NCBI GenBank assembly: GCA_020744425.1
Contig: JAGMUV010000029.1
Span: 558,001-622,000 of the forward strand
Direction: 5' to 3'
Source: Dactylonectria macrodidyma
Taxonomy: Eukaryota; Ascomycota; Sordariomycetes; Hypocreales; Nectriaceae
DNA length: 64,000 bases
Shown here: positions 53,814-64,000 of the stretch, in pieces
Position numbering within the stretch: the first letter of the stretch is position 1
Layout: each line of letters starts with the position of its first letter
The notes under the pieces: model-generated
The model's database searches: none
Seen by the model: the letters and a program-made list of their open reading frames with translations, nothing else
What the model was told of the DNA's origin: nothing
Made by a program: the position numbers and the translations under genes

Positions 53814-54989
53814 ATGCCTCCTAAACGCAAAGCTCTCGAGCCTGCCAACTCCCCTATTGGCAGGTCAAACAACGCGAAGAAGGCTAATTTTGGCGATGAA
53901 CCACATAACGACAACGACGAGCAGTTTGAGGCTGTCTTCAAAAGTAGAAGTACGCACTGGGCCAAAGTCTCAGGCTCGAAGAATTTGGACATCGAATATA
54001 GAAAAGCGACTAGGAACCTTGAGGAGGTTTATGCATTAGTGTGCATTTGCAACCCTATCCGAGACGTGGACGAGGAAGAGGATGACGACAACGCGGATGC
54101 TGAAAACAAGGTACGGTGCGACAAGGGCAGGACGTGCCCATGCAATAAGCAATTCTCCGAGCTTCCATCTCATCCATACACAATTTCCAAGGCGGGACTT
54201 GCGCGTAACCATTGCGCCGCAAATGTGATGGACTTGCGCACGCCCAACTTTTTTGATATGTATACATTTAACGATCACGCGGCCTATGGGGCGCTTGAAG
54301 TGGTGCAGAACCTGCTACTAGACTTTGACGAGGCATTTAAGAACAAGAAGTGCCAAGAGGCTTGGTCAGTCGTCGAGGCCATGGCTATTTTCGTGAGGGC
54401 GGGCGACGGTAGCCTCATGTTTATGGCCGATGACGGACAGACAATACGCGAGACCGCGTCTCAGATTGCTAGAATGGTGCTCGCAGCGCTTGCGGCTCTA
54501 GAGAGCGATGGGATGCTCAGTGGCAGCTCGCACAGCAACAACGTTGGCTGGATGATCGCAATGTACATTGCTATGGCCTCCATGTTCCGGGATCTATCTC
54601 TACTCCAGGGGAACCGCCAATCAAAAGCTAAGCTGTTTACATTCTGGGCTGGCAACTTTGATCTCTACCTTCAGGCGGTCGCGCACCGACTCAACATCAC
54701 AATTCCAGACACTGAGAATGTCTCTAAGAGCATCGAGCCTACGATGCCAAAGGGAAACGGAAAGGACCCGTGGGGTTGGGTGAGGTCTTTTGCACAGTAT
54801 AAACGAACTTCTGTGGTACCTAGATACGCATTCCGAGGGGCACATAGGAGGAAGATTGGAGGTGATGGATTGGACATTACCACCTGGAGCAGTGCGGAGA
54901 GGAAGCAATACAACTTCGACGACAAAGACCCGCTTTCTCGAAAGACCATTGAGAGCCTTAAAGAAGGGCTTGTCTTGGTCCTAGGCTAG
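53814..54989 (+). CDS. Conserved-looking hypothetical protein with Cys-rich motif
   Basis: Intact single-exon gene of 391 codons. The first ~30 residues are basic (PPKRKALEP, NNAKKANF), suggesting a nuclear signal. An acidic stretch (DVDEEEDDDNADAENK) sits between CICNP and RCDKGRTCPCNKQ, so cysteines flank it in a CxC...CxxxxxCxC arrangement that could bind metal. The remainder is helical, with AMAIFVRAGDGSLMFMADDG, MIAMYIAMASMFRDLSLLQG and FTFWAGNFDLYLQAVAHRLN. No named domain is recognised. I think similar proteins occur in other filamentous ascomycetes, but that is memory, not a search. The ATG at 53814 has a good context (ACAGAATGCC). Confidence 0.65.
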   Translation: MPPKRKALEPANSPIGRSNNAKKANFGDEPHNDNDEQFEAVFKSRSTHWAKVSGSKNLDIEYRKATRNLEEVYALVCICNPIRDVDEEEDDDNADAENKVRCDKGRTCPCNKQFSELPSHPYTISKAGLARNHCAANVMDLRTPNFFDMYTFNDHAAYGALEVVQNLLLDFDEAFKNKKCQEAWSVVEAMAIFVRAGDGSLMFMADDGQTIRETASQIARMVLAALAALESDGMLSGSSHSNNVGWMIAMYIAMASMFRDLSLLQGNRQSKAKLFTFWAGNFDLYLQAVAHRLNITIPDTENVSKSIEPTMPKGNGKDPWGWVRSFAQYKRTSVVPRYAFRGAHRRKIGGDGLDITTWSSAERKQYNFDDKDPLSRKTIESLKEGLVLVLG

Positions 54990-55206
54990 ATTGTTCTTTA
55001 GAGACTATCACAAATGCGAAACCCCGGTTTGTACTGTCTCGATCCTTAGCGTCCAATGCCAAGTTTTACAACAGTCGCCTGCTACTTCATCATAGTTGAG
55101 GTTTCTGGGCCGAATTGACTACGTCACTAGCCTGGAATAAATCCGGATATGATAAGTTAGACTGCGAAGGAATCGATTGGGACTGGGTGAATTAGTATGA
55201 ATATTG
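54990..55206. other. Convergent 3' spacer
   Basis: This is a short spacer between two genes pointing toward each other. Nothing else is seen. Confidence 0.3.
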
Positions 55207-55546
55207 CTAGTGTGATCCCCGAAGCTGGTAAGACCGCGGGAACCCATCTTCCACCTCCTCGTACATCTCTTCTTTCAGGACAATGTCCCTCGATACGTGG
55301 AGGGCCTTGCCGGTCCGCAGTTTGTGGGCCTCGCTGGCCCGACGCGCTGATTGGAGGCGAGCCTCGATTCCGCGGTCACCTCGCCTTGAGGCTGCGATGA
55401 AGGCGCGTTCTTGGTTTTGCTCATGCGATCGTATCGTCTTGTGGAATTGCATTAGTTTCAGTGCCGTCAAGTGCCGAGTGGCTTGAGAGACGAGGGCTTT
55501 GACATACCTTCTGTGGAGGGTTGTCGTAATCCATGATTGGATCCAT
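55207..55546 (-). CDS. Small basic protein, possibly truncated member of a fungal family
   Basis: Two exons, 55546-55508 and 55437-55207. The 70-bp intron has a GTATGT donor, an ACTAATG branch site and a CAAG end, and the join is in phase 0, giving 89 residues. It opens MDPIMDYDNPPQK and runs on with TIRSHEQNQERAFIAASRR and ARLQSARRASEAHKLRTGKA. This matches a fungal protein family I recall as opening with DNPPQKT and a basic, helix-forming segment of unknown function. Relatives, as I remember them, are longer after the EEMYEE motif. Here the frame ends soon after (EVEDGFPRSYQL), so the C-terminal part may be lost. Confidence 0.6.
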
Positions 55547-57069
55547 CGATCTGAAAGTCATTGGTATAGTGCGAAGTCGAGACTACCTGGGTGGGTGATA
55601 TCTATTCAACAAACTGGGTAGAGTAGCCGTCGTAACTAAACCGAACAAAAGTAATTCGTAGTGATGTGCGACGATGGTTTATGACTTTAAGAAGTAGTGT
55701 TGGTCAAGCCAAAGTAAGTGAAGAAGAGAAATGCATAAGCCAGATGTGCAAAAATGGTGAAGAGGGTAGTAGAACGAGTAGAGCTCGCGTACAACAGAAT
55801 GGGTGTCAGCGAGTGTAAGGTGTTTTGTACGGGGTGGGACACGCAAGACGAAGCAAAATGTCAGGTAAGAAAATCATGGCTGATACGCTCCATCTTGCTG
55901 CTCAATTGACGAACAATTGACGAATCCGGGCCAATAATTTGGCCTCGGAGGAGTTCCGTGGGGCAGATGACGCGAATGATCGTCGGGGTTTGTAGCTCGC
56001 TTTGGGAAGCTTCAGGGACCAACAAACGCAACATCACTGGGCTCCTGGAGCATCGCTTGTGCGCACGGACATGTTCCTTGGTGACTCCCAGGTTTGGGAG
56101 GGTGTGGTGGGATGGAGGCCGTCGCAGCAAAGTAAAAGGCTTAGCGCGGCTTGCATCTCCGATCGGAACCAAAGCCTCGATGGTGGTGCGAGCATTTTGC
56201 CAAGCCGTGACGTGGGCCTTGCTCCTTAGTGCTATTTGACTTGGAGCCTAGTCGCTGCTCCATTCCATGTATCGACGCCTAGGGCTGTCTTGAGTAGTGC
56301 TTTCATCGTATTTTAGAGATCTAATCGGAAGAATCGCAGCTCGGTGTCGAAGCCCGGGTTAGCATCAGTACCGTAATGGAGGAACCAGGTAGAATAGTTA
56401 TTTGGCTTATCGTGTATTGGTACATGGAGTGGGAACCTTATATTTTTCATAGGAGCAATGACGTACCCTACAACGGTCTTGACTGCGTCAGAATCGCGGG
56501 GTGTATCTTAAGTGACTAAGGGGTCAATATAGTAGATTATAAAGCACAACTGATGATTTTTATTCATTGTCTGCCTTCTTCTGTTATTCTCCCTTCTTGC
56601 TTAGTTCAGCCGGAAGTGCGTCTTTGTTGGATCCGATACAGTCAATCCGATCAGGGTGATAGCGTTCAATGCAGGGTGGAGCCAAAAGATCATGATTCTC
56701 TTCATCTGGGATGCCTCCCGGACCCCTCTTTTCTCGAGAGGGGTTTTATGTCATCTGACCAAGGGTAGATATCTAACAACTGACTTGCACAGGGGTCTAA
56801 AGTCATGGGTTGCCCCCTGGCGCGTTTAACGCCCACCCGTTGGTTGAAAGGCAGTAGTGGGTGGCGGGATAACCTGATTTAAGCCAGGCAATGTGGATCG
56901 ACACGCTGCCACAGCCAAAAGTTGCTAGGCCGAAGCCCACTTTCTCTTGCAAAGATTTCCCTCTCATCCTCTCTGGTAGTGGTTTTATTTTCCATTATCC
57001 TGCCATTTACAAACTCGCTATTTTCAACCTCGCGCAGATCTTATCAACATAACACGTGATCCGTACGGC
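55547..57069. other. Intergenic, no gene recognised
   Basis: Both strands carry short frames without domains. ACCCCTC ... GAGGGGT (56729-56750 area) can form a small hairpin. No transposon remnant was recognised. Confidence 0.45.
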
Positions 57070-58074
57070 ATGGATGACCCATCCTGGGCATGGCCGGCCT
57101 GGAAGTTCGACATGAAGAGAGGGGACTTATTCACCAAGCTTCACGACCAGTATAACACCTATCCATCTCCCATTCAAGACCCTGATGCCTTCCACCACGA
57201 TATCTTCGAAATCTCCCACAAAGCCAACTCCGCTACCGAATTTCATCATTTGGCCAATAATCGCAGGCAACAACGCCTCCGCGAATTGAACGACGCTCTT
57301 GAATCTGCGAGTCTGGAGATCATCGCAAACCCAAGTCTTGTCAGTTCGCCTCAGTGGCAACATGCTGTCCAACTCTTTCGTACAAATTCCTTCGACTCCC
57401 TTGTTCGCTACTTCGCTTCTTACCTCCCCACCGACCACCTTTGGCATCCGTTGTGTCATGCCTCTACTCCTGTCACCAGCAGCACTGAGCTCATGCCCCA
57501 TTTACCAGACAAGGAGTATGAGCGCACTAGAACGTACGACCCCAGCGGTACAAGGTGGCGACCCTCTCCGTTATCCTCGATACTCCCGCCCGGCTTATCC
57601 GGCACTCCAGCGAGAGACCGGCCTGTTGAGTGGAATGAATCTGTGAATACCGTGGCCCCGGCGGTGCTCTTTCCCTCTTCAGAGCCTGCGCGCTTTCCAC
57701 CTCAAGAATCTAGCTCACATGTCGACCATGGCGAAGAAATGACGCGACCTAGTGATGACACGTCGACGATGCCCGATTCCAAGACTTTAGAGGCGGCGGA
57801 GTGTGGGAATGAAACTGCATATAATGAGGGAGTACGCCCCAAAGAGAGTTTACCTGCTAAACAGCTCGCCAAACGGGCCGAGTTTAGAGGCAGCCACTCG
57901 GAAAGCCAGATGAGTCGCCACCTTCATTGTCGAAGGACAGCCCAACCCATGGCCTTGACATCTTCGGCCACGGCTACACTAGCTTCAGGACCGTCGCAAA
58001 CCACAATCACTTTAGCCAACTCGATTCGGCCAACCAATGGGGCTCGGGCGGGAACCAAACGAAAACGTTCTTGA
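57070..58074 (+). CDS. Hypothetical protein with disordered C-terminal half
   Basis: Intact single-exon gene of 334 codons. The first ~135 residues look helical and globular (PSWAWPAWKFDMKRGDLFTK, ANNRRQQRLRELNDALESAS, FRTNSFDSLVRYFASYLP). The rest is rich in Ser, Thr and Pro and probably disordered, ending in the basic patch GTKRKRS, which could be a nuclear signal. No named domain is recognised. Codon use and length support a real gene rather than a chance frame. The ATG at 57070 follows a pyrimidine-rich upstream region. Confidence 0.6.
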   Translation: MDDPSWAWPAWKFDMKRGDLFTKLHDQYNTYPSPIQDPDAFHHDIFEISHKANSATEFHHLANNRRQQRLRELNDALESASLEIIANPSLVSSPQWQHAVQLFRTNSFDSLVRYFASYLPTDHLWHPLCHASTPVTSSTELMPHLPDKEYERTRTYDPSGTRWRPSPLSSILPPGLSGTPARDRPVEWNESVNTVAPAVLFPSSEPARFPPQESSSHVDHGEEMTRPSDDTSTMPDSKTLEAAECGNETAYNEGVRPKESLPAKQLAKRAEFRGSHSESQMSRHLHCRRTAQPMALTSSATATLASGPSQTTITLANSIRPTNGARAGTKRKRS

Positions 58075-59204
58075 GAGATAGAAATTCGCACGGAAGCTAA
58101 ATCGTGTGTTCATTAAGTTGGGGATCACAAGGAGGAGAAAGATTGACTAGGTATCGTATGACAACTGGATCTAGATGATTAATTTCATTTCAAACCACGG
58201 AATCTCACCAGAACGACACCAGTGGTGATAGCAAGCAGATCGAGACGGACAGCAACGACAATGTTGGAACTTGGTAAGGATAACCTCCCCGTGTCATTCA
58301 TCCCACTTTACTTACAGTTCCAGAGTGCGCCTTCTGCCAGCGACTCTATTAGTGGCAAGATGGATCAGATCACCCATGAGAACAAGTCCAAGACCCATCA
58401 GAAGTAGCCAAGGTTATGAATACCATTAGTATGTGACAAAAAGCACTATCTAGGTTGACATTTCGAGGCGATCTGGACGCTATTACTAAAGGGAAACAGA
58501 CCCGTTAAGTGCATCACACTGTACAAAATGACGTTTAATGGATAGATTGACCTTCTCCTTCTATATTCTCCTCCTTTAGATAGGAAACCAAAAGAATTTC
58601 TTGTCTAACTCACAAGTGACCTTCTCCCCGGTCATCTGTATGTGATTCCAATCGTACGTGCGAAATGCTAAGCAGTTCATTCTGGCTTGCAATGCGAGAT
58701 CTGCGATGTTGCTTACAGCAATCCACCAATATGGTGACTAGGACGGATATGAGGCCAGAAACGGCTATACGTGTGGGTTAAACTGCCATACAGTTTGTAG
58801 CGTTTTATGGCGCAGTCATTTAGCGATATGTTCAACATCACAAAACAAATGAAATCAGTCCTGCAAGCGCAACCCATTTCGCAAACCCGTGCACTGGGTC
58901 AGGAGTTTGCCAGACGCGGTCACGAAACCAGCGATAACGCCAGAGAATACAATCTTCAAGCGTTCATCGAGACTTGCGCCATATCAGTCCAAGGGAGACT
59001 CCCTCCAGGTCAGACGCGGGGGGAGCAGCGGGAGTCCTGGATGGAAACTTTTATTCTATCTCGACCCAGCATTCGTGATTGTACACATATTGCTTGTACA
59101 CACATTCATACTCCATATAGTATGGTGCTTTAGGGTGCGGTTTCAATAGCTCCCGTCATTAGATATGTTTATACTGGGTTGTTTTTGGGTTGTAGGTTAC
59201 CATT
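58075..59204. other. Intergenic; one unsupported 108-codon frame
   Basis: A plus-strand ATG frame at 58807-59133 has no recognisable content and no conservation clue, so I do not call it a gene. Nothing else was recognised. Confidence 0.45.
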
Positions 59205-60491
59205 TTATTCAATTGTGTCCTGCAGTTGGAGCTTTCTGTTCCCTGTCGTCCTTGACTTCTTGATCAGTCGCACCACTATTTCATACACTAGCATTGTCGT
59301 AGCAGAGGCTGGTATCGCTCCTAACAAGCTAGTACCCATGCCAGAGTACAAGGCACGCCATCCTTCTTCCCGCAAAATTCTTCCGAGAGTGCTTATAATA
59401 CCTCGGTATAGATGGGGAAACTTCTCCCGTGATGTCCCTCCATTGCAACCCTTTCCTTTCCGTGAACCACTCCCACGCACAGATGGGCCTCCGTTATTGC
59501 TTGCATTGCCGAAGCGACTAGCACAATGGGGTATATTTTCCGTTGGGTTTGCAATCTTGTTCGAATAACTTCGTGTGGATATGTGACCACAGTCGCACAC
59601 GCTTTGCTCGCGGAGCTAGCTGTTAGTATCCCTAGGACTTGGAGCCATCCCTGGTCCTCATGCCAGTTCCCAAGCCCTGATCCAGTCAAGCACCTCTTGA
59701 ACTGTTCATACAATGGAAACTGCACAGCTAAGTGCGTAACCCCAAGCAGAGCTGGAGTTAGTCCTGAATAGAATGACGCTACGCCTTCTCGGCAATACAT
59801 CTTCCGAGCGACATCTATGGCGGACTTATATTCTCTCGGGGCATTTTTTATAGATGGACTTTGAGACATGAGTCTGGTCTTGATAACCCACAATGGATTC
59901 GTCAATAATATAGAACAGGTACCTCCAGCAACTGCGGACACGCTTGAGGATGCCCACATACGTTGTTGCCCTTTGGCCTGATGTTAGGACTACCTGCAAC
60001 TGTTTGGACAGAGTACATAATGGGGATGACTTACCATATCTCTCCTTTAAAGAATCATTGACCTTGTGATATGCCGTGAAATATATCGCACCCCTAGGAA
60101 GATTTGCCAGCATGGTCGGTCCCAATCCTTGGTACATGCCCGCCAACCCCCCTTGGTGCCATATTGCTCGCCCAGTGCCAATTAGACCTCTCTCTCGAAA
60201 TGAACGTCGTGTGCTGACGGAGTCGAGCGTCCACAACTGGAGTCCACCTCTTCCTTGTAGTTTGGTTTTCACAACGTCGAGAGGACAAATTATAACACTG
60301 GAGGCCACTCCACTGGTGGCTCCGGCAAAACTTCGAATCGAGGTGTCCGAGAAACAGGCTGTCAGCTGTTCCAGGTGGGAAAGGTAGGAAATTGATTCAT
60401 GTGGACATAGCTCGTGGTCAAGAGTCCTGAGATGGGTATTTTCGGAGTTTTGGGGCCTTGAAGGGGATGACTCGTGATACTTCCGAGGCAT
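59205..60491 (-). CDS. Mitochondrial carrier, NAD+ (Yia6/Ndt1) type, with a frame break
   Basis: Inner mitochondrial membrane carrier with three repeats of the solute-carrier family, closest by motif to the yeast NAD+ carrier Yia6. Exon 1 (60491-60035) holds ATSGVASSVIICPLDVVKTK (the PxDxxK signature) and GGLAGMYQGLGPTMLANLPR. A GTAAGT intron ends at 59971. Exon 2 resumes with WASSSVSAVAGGTCSILLTN and PLWVIKTRLM (second signature), then TYPHEVIRTRLQ (third). The frame then changes: the next readable part is LYRGIISTLGRILREEGWRA and IPASATTMLVYEIVVR, in another frame, to the stop at 59205. The break lies in the Ser/Gly-rich loop between 59560 and 59410. I see no consensus intron there, so it is either an unusual intron or a disabling indel. 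Confidence 0.75.
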
Positions 60492-61065
60492 TATGGACTT
60501 GAGAGTTAACAAAAAGATAATGATGTTGCATGGACATTTATTTCGCCCCGTTCCCTTTCGTAGGCAGTGTTATGAACCTGCTGACGCGCAAAGGTGACCC
60601 CCCACTCTATTCTTTTATGGGGCGCAAAGTCAAACCGCGAGATATTTCGCCACCTTTATGACGTATCCCTTCCTGCCCACTCCAACCGCAATGATCCGAT
60701 TTTCCTCTCGTCGCAGATGGCTCTTTGTATTAGCTGGCCTCCTCAAGGATGATGTTATGTAGGGCGCGTTTGGCGTAGCAAACATAACCCCTGCTCGCGA
60801 CACGTCGACACTCTCCATCCCGTGCGCGAAAGTTGCAACCCGGTGCCAACCCAGTCACCATTTTGTTCACAGTGGGCATCCAGTGAGAAATCGGAGTCAG
60901 GCCGGAACGGAAGAACGAACCGGCACCCAATTGTCGGCGACTGAACCCACCCAGTTCCGCCAGCGCTGCTATCAATTCAATTTTCAATCAGGATTTTCGT
61001 CGATTGAATTGAGGGCATCACGAATTGAATTGGTAAAATTGATATTGATTGAATTACGTGTATTC
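60492..61065. repeat. Low-complexity GAATTGAATT-like region before the second hAT
   Basis: Words such as CAATTCAATT and GATTGAATTG recur between 60973 and 61056 on both strands. They lie just outside the 3' end of the hAT relic and could be its subterminal repeats. The first ~480 bases are the carrier promoter side. No gene was recognised. Confidence 0.4.
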
Positions 61066-63600
61066 TCACGTGTCAGCCCTCCAGTATTTTAAACACTCAA
61101 TGGCTTCTAAAGACTCGTCAACTATACTCAACCGTTGCGGCCCCATTGTAAGCTTGGCTTGGCTAAATACACGCTCGCATTCTGCTGACATTGAAGGTAT
61201 TTAGAGGATATCTATCGCCATTTGAGTAAGCATAGGGAAAGCTTGTTCTTGCCGTTGCCAAAATGCGATTGGGTTATCAAGCTTTTCAGGGGCCTTGCCA
61301 AACCATGCCTTCAACTCCTCTGCAGCCGGCCCATTCCCTCCGGTGGGATTCTCGTAGAAATCCATGGGAAGGAGGTCTGGCAGGCGACCCTCCTGCTTAT
61401 TGGGCTCCTCGGGGGTCTTGGGACGTAAGACCGGTTCCGTGACAGCCCAACCGTCAAAGAAGAAGCGTTGGAAGCGTTCAAGGATGAGATTTGCCTTGAA
61501 CGGCTCCACACGACTAACCCAATGGGGCTGACAGGGACGGGTGAAGGGTAGCAGCAGCCCAATAGACCGGGGTTTGGCCCAGTAGCTCCTTATATCGCTC
61601 CAGCTGATTCAGGGCTAGCTGGCAGCAAAGGCGTAGATATTCCCTCGTATCATTGCGTGGTCTAGCTGATAAGGCAGCTTGACTGTGACCGTGTGATCGC
61701 TGTGACGAATACTCAACCTCATAGTCATCCAAATGGCCCGGCTGCTTGCTAACACGGTGTGGTCATCGAGGTTCATCAGCGGTAGCAGAGTCAGGGGAAC
61801 GGTGATCACGTTGATCTCTGAACCAGGAATTCAGGCGAAGGAGGGTCAGAAGCTGGAGACTTGGCATGAGATTGAAGGGATGCAAGAGCCGCAGAAGCTG
61901 CTGACGATTAACACGGGCTGCCAGCGGCCTTTGTGACCGAATGTTGAGTCCGAAGGTGCGATATTGCTAGAAGGTCCAGTAGCTCAAGTGGCTGTGAGAT
62001 TGATGACATAGCGCCTTCAGCTTCCAACGTGGCCTCCTAGAAAGGTTGAAGGAATTCTAGCGTTCTTTCTAGCATTTCCCAATCCCTACTGCTACAAGTA
62101 TTGCCTTTAAGATCACTATCATATTCAGCAGTAAACTGGATGATCTGTGGCTTCTTCTTTAACGCAATAGTGATAACTGTATGCCATGAGGACCATCTCG
62201 TGATATTATCGATACCTAGTTGCTTACCTACAGCATCGTACCACTGATCGTTGTGTAGAGCTGAGCTCCGTATATAGACTGCAAGTGCATGTAGTTTTGC
62301 TAGCGCTGGAATGCCTTGCCAGCCAGCAAACCGCTCATCGTTGTTGCTGGCTTGCTGATGCGTAGTTGCGGCTCGCTGTCTCTCGCCTTTATAGATCTTC
62401 TCATGGGCTGCTCCTGCCGCTCTTGCTGCTGTTATTCTTGCTGCGTGGTGGTGTCCGAATGTGCCGCAATATCCGCTGGATCCAGCTCATGTAATTGCTG
62501 AGAACACTCCTCCAGCATAGTTGAACCGGGCTCATCGGCAGTAGCTTCGAGTGCAGCTCTAAGAGCTGCTTTTGAGCGAGCAAGAAGGAATGCTTGTAAG
62601 GCGAGATTGATAATATGGCCGATGTAGCGGATTCTGCGGCGTTTGTGAGGGTACTCAGTCTATATTGTAATTTAGTATAGGCTACAGCAGCATTAGCGGC
62701 CAAGAGTTAAACTTACACCTGATTCCGCCTCCAGAACCTTTGATAGCTCCTCTAAACAGGTGTCGTTTGATGTCGCATTATCGTCTATATAATATCCGAG
62801 GTTTTGAGCAGTAATATTGAACTTCCGTAGTCTACGGGCGATCAACACAGCCTGCGGAGCACCAGAATGGCTGTATTTGCACTCTGGCAGTCCCAGTAGT
62901 GCTTTCTGAAGCTTGAAGTCCTCATCGACCATTGAACGCATACAGCGAGTACGCTATGGCGATGTGGCGATGTCCAGAGATCGGAAGATATGTGTATCTT
63001 CGACTGCGTTGTTTGAAGACTCTCGGCAAGCTGTGAGCTGTATACCGAGTAGTTCGAGTTAATATAGCCCATAGCGATCGTTGATGAGAAGGTCCCCGAT
63101 GGCTGGGTTACATGCTAGAGCCAGATCTCGCAGCTCAGAGTACTCAACTGCCGAAAAGGGCAGTCTGCGCCTTGTTAGAAGCCCCACGAATGCCTCAATA
63201 TAGGCTTGCTTATTAAAACAGCTGCGGAGAGCAGCCTGCGAAGGACGAGAGATGATATACGAATCGATAGCGTCAGACGAAACACTCAAGGCAAACGCAC
63301 TAGAGGGGCATCATTTGCAGCCTCGCTTGCTCGTATAAGGGATCAGTGAGCCGTTTCTGCATGGTGTATAGCGTTGCCAGGCACTCGATTCGACCATGGA
63401 GGATTCTGACAATGAAGACAAACGTAAGCACGATGTCCCTTGGTCTTTCTGCGCTTCGGGCCAAGCTCAACTTGGAGGTGTTTATCGGGATAATCTATAT
63501 AGGAAAAGGCGTTGAAATTCCATGAAAGTTTCGATGCAAACGCACCGATAGAAGCGTTGTTAGTCCATGGGACTGATATCTCAGAAGCCCGAGAAGCCAT
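61066..63600 (-). pseudogene. Second hAT transposase relic (BED finger type)
   Basis: Decayed hAT transposase read from an ATG at 63600. A BED-type zinc finger comes first (RAYVCLHCQNPPW ... GNAIHHAETAH). Pieces of the RNase-H-like domain follow: FVGLLTRRRLPFSAVEYSEL, IHISSDLWTSPHRHSVLAVC, NLGYYIDDNATSNDTCLEEL, GIDNITRWSSWHTVI and ELLGQTPVYWAAATLHPSL. The C-terminal dimerisation motif is IPSMSAECERVFSQAKLTM. Stops and frameshifts separate most blocks (frames change near 63060, 62850, 62700 and 61520, with several stops between 62000 and 62430). It belongs to a different subfamily from the hAT at 12 kb. It is dead. Terminal repeats were not identified with confidence. Confidence 0.8.
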
Positions 63601-64000
63601 AGACGCTGATAAACAGTATGTTACTGCATGGCATGCGTTAACTGAATAATTTTCTTTAAGATCGAATCAAGAGCTTGTCAGGTAGAGAGATTGGTGCTGG
63701 CATGAAGTGTATTTGGAGTGTGTCACATCCAACAGACCAAGGGGTCATATATTTGATAAACCGGAAGTAAGGCCTCCCAGTTGTTCAGCCAGGCTCTTCA
63801 GACCGGCAGCCCGGAAGTCCGGACTTCTCGTCAGAGGTTGGTATCACCTAGGTCTCTCAAAAAGCAAGTGCTTTAACACAACGGCCTTGGAGGCCCAATT
63901 CATCTTGGGTACAAGAACCCGAACTATTTCCACTCATGAGATAGAAAAATCAAGAGCTTCTATCCTTATGATCCAGAGCCATCAGAAATTGTGACAGAGC
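63601..64000. other. Window edge, no gene recognised
   Basis: This is the upstream flank of the hAT relic and may include its other end. A plus-strand frame from 63707 reaches the window edge region but has no recognisable content. Confidence 0.35.

Noticed and set aside
58807..59133. 108-codon plus-strand ATG frame
   Set aside because: There is no recognisable domain, no splice support and a composition like the surrounding intergenic DNA.

Overview
The window is nuclear DNA of a filamentous ascomycete (Pezizomycotina, most likely Sordariomycetes/Hypocreales). The reasons are short introns with GTATGT/GTAAGT donors and CTAAC branch sites, typical fungal families (a HET-domain remnant, a PNP/NB-ARC/TPR NLR, a DUF6601 protein, fungal MULEs, a Tad-type LINE), CCCTAA telomere-type repeats, and stop-codon patterns that look like repeat-induced point mutation (RIP). 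It is an accessory, transposon-rich region with a few ordinary genes at both edges. The assignment to an order is inference.

Layout. 0.3-3.8 kb: a four-exon SulP transporter resembling yeast Vsb1. 5.4-14.9 kb: a nest of dead elements. A Tc1/mariner relic abuts a hAT element (TIRs at 5929 and 14915), and inside the hAT 5' region sits a complete but mutated Tad-like LINE with a perfect 16-bp target-site duplication. 15.3-19.4 kb: a coiled-coil ORF remnant, a divergent pair of oxidoreductase genes (SDR-like and enoyl-reductase-like) and a truncated HET pseudogene. 19.5-27.8 kb: AT-rich mutated DNA holding two MULEs with intact reading frames and clear TIRs. The second lies inside an older, mutated MULE. 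28.1-32.7 kb: a broken Helitron. 33.1-34.1 kb: a DUF6601 membrane-protein gene. 34.3-35.7 kb: a 44-bp perfect palindrome with a 9-bp target duplication, then tandem repeats.

35.9-44.4 kb: a second Helitron of a different lineage with an intact Rep-Pif1 reading frame of about 1,960 residues. It has an overlapping upstream charged coiled-coil ORF, and a divergently transcribed two-exon gene of unknown function follows 0.6 kb away. I regard this three-gene block as the best candidate for an undescribed system. 45.0-45.8 kb: a nested inverted-repeat element carrying three telomere-type repeats. 46.6-49.7 kb: a fungal NLR (PNP, NB-ARC and near-identical TPRs). 51-60.5 kb: a GH16 glucanase, an orphan N-terminal piece of a SNF2-like protein, three conserved or lineage-specific hypothetical genes and a mitochondrial NAD-type carrier. 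61-63.6 kb: another dead hAT.

The elements fall into two age classes. The LINE, the first hAT, Helitron 1 and the relic MULE carry many in-frame stops that mostly read as TGG to TAG, CAG to TAG or CAA to TAA. The two MULEs and Helitron 2 are open. This suggests an old, RIP-active phase followed by newer insertions that escaped mutation. All exon joins were read by eye from splice signals and frame; none is confirmed by transcripts.
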